NCBI GenBank assembly: GCA_037179335.1
Contig: JAKZHN010000004.1
Coordinates: 1,116,001-1,180,000 of the forward strand
Direction: 5' to 3'
DNA: 64,000 bases
Source of the DNA: Cyclaneusma minus
Taxonomy: Eukaryota; Ascomycota; Leotiomycetes; Marthamycetales; Marthamycetaceae
The stretch's first letter is position 1, and each line of letters starts with the position of its first letter. This document shows positions 36,171-47,726 of the stretch, piece by piece. Both the position numbers and the translations under genes were made by a program. A model generated the notes under the pieces. It was not told the origin of the DNA. It saw only the letters and a list, made by a program, of their open reading frames with translations, and made no database searches.

Positions 36171-38300
36171 CATTCGATGGCAGCAGGCCTTGTCGACAGC
36201 AGCTTGGCAGGCGAACGGAACGATATTCATCAGTCGAGAGATTAGAACTAGAGACGTCCCCTGAAAGTTCGACCTAGAGATGGAATCACGAAAGTCCAAA
36301 CATGTCCGACCACATTCCAGACTATCAACTTGGTATTTGATCATTCCTCCCTGGTGCGAAGATCCAAGCTATCGTACTAGGCTGCACTCCTTGAAGGTTC
36401 GGTAGTAGTCCTGGCGAGCACAAGCACACCTCTGCGACCTTTTTATACCTAGCCAAACTCAATACACTCGTGATCACCTGACATATAAAGCTGGCGATAA
36501 GTAGGGCAGTAAGAACAGCGAGCTGCTGACAAGAATGTCAATTGCTGTCGAGAAAGACTATCGCTCCCCCAGTTCAACCAGGAAGCTCGTTTTTTCCATT
36601 TTCAGTACTTGCGGCTCGAGTGGCGCATGATGTTTGCTTGTTTCAAATGTATCCTTGTAGAAAACAAGCACGCCTCTTTGACCCCTTTATAGATATCAGG
36701 TAGGGAGCAAACCGACCTCAACCTCTCCATGTCACGTGCTAGTAGCGAAACATATAAAGCTAAATGCAACGGCGGAAAAGATGCACAACTGCTGTGACTT
36801 GTCGCGACGAGAAGTTGCTGTCGCAGGTGGATGTCACTGTTGACCGACAGGCGACACCCTATCTTCCAAATCAGAGAACTGGAAACAGCTATTAGATAAT
36901 CATCTACCTGTCCGAAAGTCTGAGCTCTTCTACTTCGTCGAGAAAGCTCGTGTTCAATACTTGTTTCTCGACTGCCACATGAGGAAGGGCATGCACCAAT
37001 TTGGTTCTGTTCGAAAACAAGCTGATTGCATCGTCCTTTTTATAGATATCTGGTCGAGAGAAATCTAGCCTCATCGTAACTATATCACGTGCTAGTAGCA
37101 AAGTGTAGATTCCCAAAGGAAACGGCGGAGAAGGAGAAGAGCTGCCGTGGTGATGAAAAGCTGCTGTCGAAACTGATTACCACTGCTGTGAAATAAATAG
37201 ACAACAGATCTTTCATAAAGAACAAAGTCTCAAAACTGGCGATGAGCACTGGGGGATCCCTTTTTGGATCCTCCCAGCTCTACAGCTTAGCTGAACAACT
37301 CGTTCTGAAGCCTCGGGTCTCGATCGGCACATCGCCCACAGGTTGACAAGGATTTGTTTAGTATCAAGAAGCAGACTTCCTGGCTCCTTTTATAGATATC
37401 TGGTAGCGATCGAGCTGATCTCATGACTCATCATCGCGACATCACGTGCCAGTAATCACGTAAAAAGCACAAAGGAAACGGCAGAGCAGAGCTCCCGTCG
37501 TGATGAACAGCTGCTGTCGCAAGTCAATACTGTTATCAGAGAGCAAGTGATCCTCATGTCCCAGAAGATAGATGGAGAATAGCAGTGGCTAGAGAATCGC
37601 TTCCCTGGATTGATAGGCTGTTTCTGATTTCTATGCTACCCAAAGACTTCCGTTCCTGAGCCTTGCGCTTGGACTGGCACCATACCCAGGGTTCGACAAT
37701 ACTTTCTGTTCTGGTGGGAATTAGCAGACTTTCTGGACCCTTATATAGCTGGGGAAGCTGGAGGCAAGCAGGTGGGTCACGGGTGGAGGTTTCTCAAATC
37801 CCCTCTGTGCCGTGCTAGTCACGTGAATGGATTAAGGGAAAACGGCGAGGAGAAGAGAAGCGGCCGTTATGCAGACAAGCTGTTGGCGTAAGCTCAATCT
37901 ACATGCGCTACATGGAGTGCTATTATTTGCTCTCTTTCCAGGACATCTTGAAGTCCAATCTCTGCAGTAGCATGAAGTCGCGAGAAGCTGAGCTGGCAGG
38001 CCAGATAGCGCCATACCTTTATGCAACCGCTGTTCAGAGAAAGGCCCTGGCGGACGAAGCTGCGGAGGAAGACAATGTGCAACACAGTGTCAAAAGTCAA
38101 AATTGGGCATGGTCACATGATCTTGAAGACTTGAATAGAGTACCTCGAGCTTGTTTGCACGTCTGCCGGAGGAGATCGATGATGGCGCTTTGGAAATTGG
38201 GATTTTAGAATGCTAAATGAAAATGGCGAGATGGAGCAGAAAGTTTCACGTAGATTGATGTATAACACGTTCAGGTTTGGGTAATGTGGATTTGTCATTT
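36171..38300 (-). repeat. Array C, right part: 352-bp periodic P1 units
   Basis: Minus-strand P1 boxes lie at 36440, 36685, 37037, 37387 and 37740 (plus-strand text CTTTTATAGATATCTGG in three of them). The last four are 352, 350 and 353 bp apart. CACGTG follows each of these four 48-80 bp to the right (36733, 37086, 37443, 37820), usually in TCACGTGCTAGTA, then GGAAACGGCGGAG-like text and CTGCTGTCG clusters (about 36525-36565, 36790-36825, 37139-37190, 37493-37540). The frame 37903-38208 overlaps the end of the array and has no recognisable domain. Confidence 0.75.
37250..37278. repeat. GGATCC hairpin inside an array C unit
   Basis: CTGGGGGATCC (37250-37260), loop CTTTTT, then GGATCCTCCCAG (37267-37278). 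The arms pair almost perfectly with one bulge. I do not see the same hairpin in neighbouring units. Confidence 0.4.
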
Positions 38301-38515
38301 ATAGAAAGCGGGTATATTGAATCAGTGTTTCTGGTTTCAAGCTTAGCTGCGCTTGAATTTCTTGGTGCGTAAAATGTAGATTGAGTAAAGGTGGACTGGA
38401 TGATGACAGGGTATCTTCAGGATTGAGTGACGCCTGGGGATTGAAGCGACGAGCATCCCTTTCTCGAAGAGGAGGCCGGGTTGGGAGAGAGTGATCAAAG
38501 TGCTCCGAGAACTGC

Positions 38516-40365
38516 TCACACCTTCACATCCGCCCTCTCAATGCGCTCCTCAGTAACCTTCCCCTCCACCTCCGCACTCTTACTCCGCTCCATCAACCTC
38601 CCCTCAATCCCCCTCATCCTCCTCTTCTCCTCATGCGCCGCCGCATCACCAAACACCACATCCATATCCTCCAACGTCTTCCCCCTCGTCTCCGGAACGC
38701 AAAAATACACAAACCCCAATGCCAGCAACGAAAACGCCGCAAAGAAAATATACGTTCCCCACGTAATCGATTCCAGCATGTCCGGCGTCGCAAGACCGAT
38801 GATAAAATTGCATATCCAGGTTGTAGATGTGGTGATGGACATGGCTTTGGAGCGGATACCGAGATTGAAGATTTCGGAAGGCAGGACCCAGCCGATGGGG
38901 GCGAAGGAATAGGAGAAATTCACGTCGTAGATATAGATGAATGCGATGCCGGTCCAGCCGGCTACTTTGTGGTCGACTAGGTTGCTGTCGTAGGCGCCGA
39001 TGATGGCGCCGACGATGGTGAGGGAGATGGTGTCACCGAGCGCTCCGGCCATGAGCAGTGGACGTCTGCCGATTTTGTCGATTAGGAAGAGAGCAGGGAG
39101 CGTGCAGAGAGTGTTGACGATGCCGTAGACGCCGGTTGCGAGGAGAGAAGTCGTGTTGCTGTCGAGACCGAGTTGGGCGAAGATTGAAGGCGCGTAGTAG
39201 AGGATTGCATTGCAGCCCATGAATTGCTGGAAGAACATGATACCGCAGCCGATAGCTAGGCGTTTGAAGCTCGCCTTGTTTGTGAAAAGTTCGGCGTATT
39301 GAGATAGCTGGATGCGCAATGCGGAGGTATTGGGATATTTTTCCTGTAAGATTTGTTTCTCGAATGCTGCTTCGGCTTTGATTCCCGCGTATTCTGCTCT
39401 GAGCATGGGATCCTGAGGCGATTGGCGTCGGAGCTTAGAGAGTGTAAGAATGGCTTCGTCGTCTCGACCTCGCCCTACGAGCCATCTGGGAGACTCGGGG
39501 AAGAAAAACATTCCGATGCCTAGGCAAAGAGCGGGGACGATCTGGAGGGAGAATGGGAGGCGCCACGCAGCATCACTCTGCCCCGTACATCCATTAGGAC
39601 CCACATCGACACTCGGGTCGAAAGTCGGGCTTTCAGATGTTCCTCCAGAGTAAGGAACATCTGGAGCACATCGGGTGCCTCCAATGTAGTTTGATCCATA
39701 GTCGATCCAGAAGCTGGACAGGATTCCAAGCGTGACAGCAAATTGCTGAAGTACGACAATGAGTCCACGAATCTCTGGTAAGGACACTTCTGACATGTAC
39801 AGTGGTACTACCATGGTCAGGACCCCAACAGCAATTCCTGCAATTGCTCTTCCGGCAAAGATCATCGGAGTACTGATGGCGCTTGCTTGTATGGCAGATC
39901 CGGTCACAAATACTACCACGGCCGACATGATGGAGCATTTGCGTCCAAAACGGTCTGCGAAGGGACCATTGAGCAGAGAGCCGCAGAATGCAGCTTGTTC
40001 AACGTTAGAAGTTGTTTGCAGTTGTTCTGGGGTTGGATAAACGTACCAATGAGCAAGGTTGATACGAACCAGCCCTTGAAGCCGCTGTCCGTATAGATCC
40101 TTGGGAAAGCAGCACCAAACGACTCCATGGTGAGAATCCCAGATATCACACCTTGGTCATAGCCCATTAAGAATCCTCCTAATGATGAGAACTATGTATC
40201 ATGGTCAGAAAGCTTTCCTTCCGAATGCTTGGATCTCACAAGACTTACTAGGGCAACACCGAAAAGATATGGGTTTGCAACCACGGTCTTCACGGTGCTT
40301 TTCTTGGGTCTCTGCTCGAAAGCATCCTCGCTTGAACACGTTGAAGAATCCGTCTGGCTAGCCAT
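38516..40365 (-). CDS. MFS sugar porter (hexose transporter-like)
   Basis: This is a proton-linked or facilitative monosaccharide transporter of the plasma membrane. Three exons on the minus strand (40365-40249, 40191-40047, 39993-38516) give 579 aa with about 12 membrane helices. Sugar-porter signatures are all visible: FLMGYDQGVISG in helix 1, the loop motif NGPFADRFGRK, GRAIAGIAVG, PESPRWLVGRGR, QQFMGCNAILYYAP in helix 7, DKIGRRP in loop 8-9, and PETRGKTLEDMD at the end of helix 12. The charged C-terminal tail of about 50 residues is cytosolic. Substrate (glucose, galactose, xylose) cannot be read from sequence. GH35 lies across array C, so galactose is possible but only a guess. Confidence 0.9.
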
Positions 40366-42654
40366 CTTGAGGAACTGTCTGTTGGTACTGGTAGAAGTGA
40401 ACCTCGCAGAGATTGGGCAGCAGCCTCTCTTTATTCTCTTCTCCAGCCCTGCGTCATAAGTAACATATCAAGACCATGCAGGCTTCGGTGTAGTCCCAAT
40501 GGTCCTATCCCAAGGCTGGGACCGGGACTCCCCGGTCCAAGGTCCGGATTGGTATGCGGACTTGGAGTCTGGGGTTGCATGGGGGTCTGGGGATTGGACT
40601 GGGAGTCCAAATCACAAAGCACGGCATACTTGTGGTCTTCTCGCATTGTTAGAACTAAGAAATTTTTGAAAGAATCTTTGTTACCAAACATTCAAAAAAT
40701 GTCCTTGACATTGCTTGAAAACCCAATAAAAAAAGTCTTAGTGATTTGAACTCACAGAGCAGTTCGGAGCGAGCCTCCCAATCCGATCCACAGCCTCGAC
40801 AGCTGAGTCGTCCGGACTTTCAGACCGCCGGTCCCCAGTCCCCTTCGCCGAGTCCTTTGAGCATGGTGATACAGAACAGAACACATGATCACAGCGTCTT
40901 TGTCCCAGGCACTTGGCAGTTGGCCCAAACGTCATTGGGATCAAGATCTTGGGGTTGGATCTCAGTTCTCAAGTTTCTATGCACCCCGGACAAATTCCCG
41001 TGTGGGGTTCCCCACAATGTCATACTCACATCCAACCCGCCAGGCTGGGACTGTGGGGTTCGCGTGGAAGCAAGGATTGCATATTGTCCAATCGATCGCT
41101 GTTGCATGCCCGGTTTCTTGATGTCACGAGGACAGTGCGGAACGGGCCCGAAAGACTCAATGGAAAAATGACAGTAGAGACTGGTTTGGAATAGCTAGAG
41201 AGGAACGGGGTTGAGAAGAGAGAGCTCTAATGTCAAAACAAAGGGTCAGGAAAGGCCAGGCAGCAGGCTCCTGAAGAGCTCCAGGGGGCCGTAACAACGT
41301 ATACCGAGAATCAAACTGTAGGATAGCCTTGTGCACAGCAGCACAGGAGAACATCGAATGCAAGGCGCGGATTCCACGAGCTTCGATCCGATCGATGTGG
41401 TGTTGCCAGGCGGCTTGGGGCTCCACACCCGGCTCCATATTAGGCCGGCGCCGGCCTTGGCTGCCGACCAACCACCGTGCCTGCAACTGGCAATAACATC
41501 ATGAGAGCTTCCGTAAGGCGTCGCCGTAAACATCGAGAATCAAACCATGCAATATATCGTGATACGTCAGAGGCATTGTTAACTCGGGAAATTCTCGATC
41601 TGATAGGGCAGCGGCTTCCCCACCTTTCATTCCCTGATCCAAGCAATGAAATTCCAGCTCTTGCTGGAAGTGGTTTCATCTTTACCGCGAAGTAACAGGT
41701 CAACTTTCAGGTTATCGTAAAGAGCGGTGAGAAGCAAGTTGTGTAAATGAAGAGGTAACAATGTTATTGCAGGGGTGGCCCGTGCGTTACCAGATCATAG
41801 ATGATCATCATGATCGAGGACGAGAACATCACCAAGTGATCACTCATCCAGTCAACCATCATCAAACACATATTCAAATATTCACAAACTTCACCAGCGG
41901 AGAAAAAGGACGTTTTTAGTATCATCCATAGGTACACCCACAATCCATTCATTCAAACAAAACACCATGCAGCAACTATCGCTCCCCACGCCCTCATCAT
42001 CATCATTCCCCATTTCCCTCGCTCACTATGCCCGACCACACCATCATCTCTCAAAAGGAATTAATTTTCTCGCAAACGCAATGCAAAGCCCCTGCCCAAC
42101 CATAATGAAACCTTGGCCGATTTCGCTAGAGCGGCCGTACTATGCTACCCAGTTACGCACGCGCCTCTCCTATGTCCATTCAATACGGAGTTCCCTGTTG
42201 CGCGAAAAAACAGAAGCCTTCTTGAGAAACCCGTGGGAAAAGACGAGAAGGACTAGTAAACGCGAGGAGCGCCAGCGAGAGGCAGAAGGCGCATGTGAGG
42301 CCTCATCTTTCATCAAAGGTACAAGTAAACGCCGTGATGAATCCCCCGGAAACGAAGAAACGAGACTATGTATTGTAGGCGCCATGTCGAAAGCGCGGTG
42401 GCCTGTGGGCGGTGTGCGTGAGAGTGAGACAAAAGAAAAGTCGTCTGGTGTGTGTGGAGGTTCGGTAGTAATCAGGGCGCGCCCATCCGTCGAGTATTCA
42501 GTTGTGAAAGGAGGCACGGAAAACGAAAGAATGCGCGCTAAATGGGACGAAAGAATCCAGAGAAGTCTTGCTTTTCGCGCGAAAACTATGATAGTGGCCT
42601 GTTATCCTGGAGGGTGATTTTTTTCTGTACGTAGCGAAGAACAGGAAGCGCACT
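40366..42654. other. Intergenic, possibly old decayed repeats
   Basis: 2.3 kb without a supported gene. Short palindromic phrases such as GGACCGGGACTCCCCGGTCC near 40520 and GGACTGGGAGTCC near 40597 suggest a decayed element, but I find no terminal repeats or target duplication. An ATG-initiated frame of 216 codons at 41967-42617 (plus) is Ser/Arg/Glu-rich, has no known domain and lies at the 3' flank of the FHA gene; I do not call it a gene. Confidence 0.4.
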
Positions 42655-45057
42655 TCATCGCTCGACTTTCTGCCAGCCGTTGATGTATGCCATGATGCCC
42701 ATGCCGAGCAGCACGACGCCGACCATGGATGCGTAGGGTGTCGATTGGTGGAGAAGATCGTTCGAGCCGGGTGGTCTGGTTAAAGCCATGACTAAGGAAT
42801 CGGATTCGTTGGTCTTCACTCCTTTTCCTGCAGTATTCGAGTCGGCGTTTGCTTCTCGAGCGGCTTGTTGAAGCGACTTCTCGAGAGACGAGCTAAGTTC
42901 CTCGATGGTGGGATTGGATAGGGACGTAGAGGGCTGATGCGAAGAGCGAGTCTCGGATCGGTTGTCTGATGCGGCTTGACGGGCTTGGTCGTCTGCCCGG
43001 ATCTTGGCTACCATTTCGGCTAGGGACTGGCGTGATGAATCGCGCTCTGCCTCAGCTTGATCGGCGCGCTGTTGGTAGGTTTGCATTTGCTGTTTCAGCT
43101 GATCCATTTCCAACATCATCTGCTCCATCTTCTGTTGTAGATGCTTCGAAGCTTCCACAGCAGCGCTAGGCGATCCGTGGTCTGGACTTTCGCTCTTGCT
43201 CTCGCCGGCAGTATCCTCTTCAGTGGGAAGCTCAAAGGAATTCCTCAAAGCTTGTTCCAGAAGCGATCCGTCGCCAGTCTTCTTTGCGGAACCGTTCGCC
43301 TTGGACATGCGCTCTTCCTCGAGACGCTTGAGAACCTCCTCGGCCGTTTCTCGTGCTTCCCGCTCCCGCTGTAGCATTTCTTCCAGATCCCGCATACGAG
43401 CGCTCTGGGTATCAATCTCCTTCTTCGCCGATGCTAGCTGCTCTACCAGGTTGATGATCTGGCTATTATTAGCGTCTTGTCGTACTGGTGAACCACTTGT
43501 GACAGAGCGAGGCCTCTCAGTTGTGGTGCGCTTCAGTGCGGAAAGTGGCGGCATAGAAGGGTCGAAGCTAGACGGGCGAGAAACATCTGGCTTCTCGGGA
43601 AGAGGTTGTTGTGGGGGTGGAGCCGGAGGATCTGAGAACCGTGGCTTGTTGCCGTCCAGCCTGAAGGGCAAAGAACCGCCATTAGAATGGCTGTGTCTTG
43701 AATTATCACTGGGACTAGGCTTTTCCGGTTCTTTGAAATCGTCTTTCGAAAGTAGGCTATCGAAAAACTGGGTTGCTCGTGTGAGATCGGTAGTTTGAAG
43801 TCGGGCATTTCTCATCTCATGCTACAACTAGGTGTTAGTGGAATCCAGTTCTTGCTCGCAAAGGGTACACACCGTTAACTTCCTAACGATCTCCTCGGTT
43901 CCCACAGGTGCTAGCCAGCGATGCATGGGCCGGGGCGGGTTCATGATATGCATATTTAGAGGCATTCCACCCTGTGAGCCGATCCGTCCACTGGGGCCAA
44001 TCGATCCGCCCTGACTACTTGGAGTTCTTCCCCTATGACCCATGAAACTCTGTTGATGTACCATCATAGCTCCATTTGCAGGATCTAGGTCACCAAAGTT
44101 CATGTCCATAATATTTGTGCTGGGTCCGGGAAATCCAGCGAGTTCAACCTTTGCAGCAACTTTGTGGTGTACAACAGTCTTTTGGTCCTCGCTGACGATG
44201 TCAATACCAAGCTCCAGGTGATCCTGGGCTTGAAGCTCGTGTGGTTCTGACTCTCGATTTTCTAAAGACAGTCGGTGTCCGTTGACGAAAGTACCATTCG
44301 AAGACTTGACATCGCGGATCCATATCTTCCCATTCTTGTCGGCCCATATCTCAGCATGCTGCCTCGACAGTACTTTTGAATCAAAGTATCCGTTATTCGC
44401 AGCTGGTAAAGTCTTGGCATTGGTTTGACGTCCAATCCTCATGTTGTCGGGCCAGAAAGGTACGGATATTTGTTTTCTATCGAATGTGCCGTTCATAGAC
44501 AGCAGACAGAGCACAGGTAGCTGGTCTCCATTGGCCTGAGCAGCCGGTCGTGCGCCATTTTGTTGTTGCGAAGGCGGTTGGTTCATCGCATGTTGAGATG
44601 GCACTATGGAAGAAGGTTGTTGATGTATGGACGTCATTGCTGATTGTGCAGAAGCTCCATTTGTTGGAATTATTGACTGCGAACGCGCATTGGTGACACC
44701 AGAAACAGGTTCTACCTTTTGAGCCGGCCAAGGACCAGTCCTCTGCAGTTTCTTTCTACCCACCGAGGTGCCATAGCCCATCAACTCCGGTACGTTGGGC
44801 GCGGAAGCACCGTCACTCCGTACAGGTTGTTCCTTGATCGTGCCATTTGACGAGGTGGATGAGGTCGACGAAGTAGAAGCGTTGGATGATATCGAGGACG
44901 ACGAGTTGGCGCGTTGAGCGCTCTTCCGCGGCATGAACATGCGGGCGGCGCCACCTTCTTCGGAGTTCATCGAATTGAAGCCAGCTTGCGGAGCATTAGA
45001 CGTCCATGTCTTTTGAACAATATGCGGAAAGTTCGGAGGGTTTGCGACGGCCGCCAT
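42655..45057 (-). CDS. FHA-domain tail-anchored protein (PRO45/Far10/SLMAP-like)
   Basis: Two exons (45057-43873 and 43821-42655, 51-nt intron) give 783 aa. The FHA domain spans about residues 185-290, with the phosphothreonine-binding core visible: MRIGRQ, LSRQHAEIW and SSNGTFVNG. The second half has a long coiled coil (about 525-665, rich in Q/E/K/R) and ends in a hydrophobic segment (about 759-776) followed by NGWQKVER, a C-terminal membrane anchor. The order FHA - coiled coil - tail anchor is that of SLMAP and its fungal counterparts PRO45 and yeast Far9/Far10, subunits of the STRIPAK complex at the nuclear envelope, ER or mitochondria. In filamentous fungi STRIPAK controls hyphal fusion and fruiting-body formation. 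Assignment rests on architecture. Confidence 0.85.
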
Positions 45058-45906
45058 GCGGGAGATGTTGGTTGAGCGGTCGAGATAGGCCAGCTCAAGG
45101 GGGTGGCCCGGTGGATGAAAGAAGGGACGTCGCTCCTTTCGTCATATGTCGCGTGCTTCGACAACACAGCCGGAGAGTCTAGAAAAACGAGAGCGATTCG
45201 CAGGGCAAATGAAGGTGTGTCGGGCGCGGAAGACCTTGGCAGGGCAGTTGGCGAGCAGCAAGGCGAGGGAGGCTCTGTTTGGGCTGAAATAAGGGTCAGC
45301 GGCCTGTCCTACAACAAAAAGTTGCGAGCCGAAGGGACAGGTAGGCTGGAGCGAGGCTCGGCAGGGGAAGGGGTCGTCGGGATGCAGACTCAGCTACTCA
45401 CACTCAGTCGAGGGCGGCGGTGGGGAGAGGAGTTGACGTCGTGTCTGATTTGCAGCTGGAGGGTCGTCGAGTCGGGGGTCACAAAAGAGGAAGGGTCAAT
45501 GTTTCCGGAGTGAGACAGACGCACAGACCACTACCAACTTCTGTACGCATCAACAACTAGACGACGAGAAAATCAAGCGACGACCATGCGGCCATTTGCG
45601 TGGTCGACGAGCGATGGAACACTGTCATTGAAGTTCCAGTGGTTGAATGCCCATGGCACCTTGTTTTCGTAGTGGCGTTCCTCTTTGAACTGATTCATGT
45701 TCAGCGTCACTAAACTTGTGAGGTTACTAAGCCTAAACGGGTAGTGCGAGCACGTGACTGTGGGGGAGCAGAGCTATCGCTTCGGGAGGTGCCGTGCCAC
45801 CTCCAAGATGTGCTGTTTCTGCCCACCGAACCATTCACTCTGCGCTTGAATCTCGCCCGAAAAGCACAAAACTTCGAAGCAGAGGTGCTCGTATACTATC
45901 GTCAAG
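45058..45906. other. Divergent intergenic region
   Basis: Shared upstream region of the FHA gene (minus) and the Mgr2/ROMO1 gene (plus). A 136-codon plus-strand frame at 45103-45513 overlaps the FHA 5' leader and has no recognisable domain. Confidence 0.5.
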
Positions 45907-46452
45907 ATGCCAGTTCCGGTAGGGGGCGGCATGACCGGCCCGTCGACTTTTGACAAGCGTGAGTGGCATGGCGCATGCAGCTGCATCTGCAGAAGGCTGA
46001 CCAGACATTTAGTGAAGATGGGAGCTATGATGGGAGGCAGTACGTGCTACGACTGGATGCGGAAGGGGGAGCCGGGTTTGCTAATCTGTGTTTCTAGCTG
46101 TCGGCGTGATCATTGGCTTCATCTTTGGTGGGCTGTCTTTGCTAGCTTTCATCATGGCAACTGACTGACGAGTTGCCAGGCACTGTCCAAATCGCAAGAT
46201 ATGGAGCTGGACCCAACGGGGTTATGCGAACGCTTGGCCAATTCATGATGGGCTCTGGCGCAACCTTCGGGTAAGAAACGACGAAGATAGCTTCTATAGG
46301 CAGGGTGGATACTGACATCGCACGATAGCTTCTTCATGTCCATTGGAAGCACCATCCGATCCGACTCCTCTCCCATAGTCGCCGAGGCATACGCGCGAGC
46401 CCAACGACAACCCTTTATCCTGCCACGAAACCGAATCCAGCGCCCCGCTTAG
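45907..46452 (+). CDS. Mgr2/ROMO1 family protein of the mitochondrial inner membrane
   Basis: Five small exons, none forming a long open frame, encode 107 aa: 45907-45958, 46013-46039, 46098-46127, 46180-46270 and 46329-46452; introns are 52-58 nt. The product has the ROMO1/Mgr2 pattern: LKMGAMMGG at about residues 18-26, a glycine-rich first membrane helix with VGVIIGFIFG, a middle loop with GVMRTLGQFMMGSGATFG, and a second helix FFMSIGSTIR. In yeast, Mgr2 is a TIM23 subunit that gates lateral release of inner-membrane proteins; animal ROMO1 is linked to redox control. A 34-residue polar C-terminal extension follows, as in fungal members. Splice sites were chosen so that all five exons keep one frame; the second and third exons are only 27 and 30 nt. 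Confidence 0.88.
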
Positions 46453-47726
46453 AGGAAAAGCTTTACGGGTTTGAGAGGAAGTAAGGCCAAGGAATAGGGC
46501 CTAAATGTACAAAACACATCTTCTTGAAAGCGAGTTCTTGAATTTTCGGCACTCAAATGCTTAGTTCTTCTTCCAGTTGAACCAGAGATGTTGTGAAAGA
46601 TCAGGCAAGGATCACTTGAGAGAGAATTTCACTACTGCAATGATACCCCACATTTGACCCAGATTGGTTTTTGGAGATTATGGAAGAGCGCGGGAAAAGG
46701 CGTCGAATGAGGCTGTCTCTATCTGGCCAGAAGGGTCGGTCTGACGGTATCCAACCCTCGCTATCACCCAAGTGTTCGACTCATCCTGGCGAACGTTTCA
46801 CTGCCACTTTCCGTTTCAGAGAATGTGGAAGAAACACAGCGGTGTTGGATGCGCAATGCAAGATACAGCACCAAAGATACGCCATCGGATTCTCAAGACT
46901 GTTATTGCCAGATAGTCGCAGCGGTACTTCATTATTCTAAGGTATTAATACCATAGCGGGCAACCAGAAGGGTCTCATGAGATCAATTTTGTAGGATCAT
47001 CCGCCGGGGTCCCATGCCCTCCCATGCCCTGAGGCAATTCAGAAACGGAGCGTCCACAATCTCATGGCAGCCCCATGGGATTATCTAACATACAAACCTA
47101 TAACAGCGCAGCGTCGGCTGAAACGAGAGGAACTGCCCACAACGACTTAAGACAGTTTGAGTCCTACGATACACTACTGTGGGTAAGGTCCGCCAGAAAA
47201 GTACCCATGGAGCCAGGGCAGGACACCAATTACAGAAACATCACAGGGTACGAAACATCGTCGTCCCTTACATACCTACCAACTCCCCCGTCGCTTTCAG
47301 TTTCAGATGAAAGTTCCCCAGTTCTGGTATCTGCAGATTCTTTCGTGCAGAGAAGCTCATAAGGCAGGATTTCCAATCCCAGCACTGTGTAGGGTACCTA
47401 GGCTAGCTGATGGCAATTGTATTTTCCAGCTATTGTCATAACATTACATTCTTTTGACATTACCGAAAAGAGCTGAGAGAAAGGGTCCAATCTGTCCCCA
47501 TTATACAGTGAATGATATAATACCCAAAGACTACCCAGAAGTGAAGAAAGAAAATCCCGGAACCCCCAGATCGCCGAATCACAAAGCCCATTCCTTATAC
47601 GTCACCAGACCCTCCCCAATCCCAACTCCGTTCCCCGTCTTCAAACTCCTTTCCCACCTTTTCCAGACCCCCATATCCGTCCCCTTGCCCCCCTTCCCCT
47701 CTCCCCCTTCCCCTCCCACCCCTCCC
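46453..47726. other. Intergenic between convergent genes
   Basis: Contains the 3' flanks of the Mgr2/ROMO1 gene and the laccase gene. Small frames (for example 46671-46940 and 47454-47963) show no domains; the latter is antisense to the laccase C terminus. Confidence 0.45.

Noticed and set aside
41967..42617. 216-codon plus-strand frame with ATG
   Set aside because: There is no domain, it has an odd Ser-then-Arg/Glu composition, and it lies at the 3' end of the FHA gene; it is retained only as a note.
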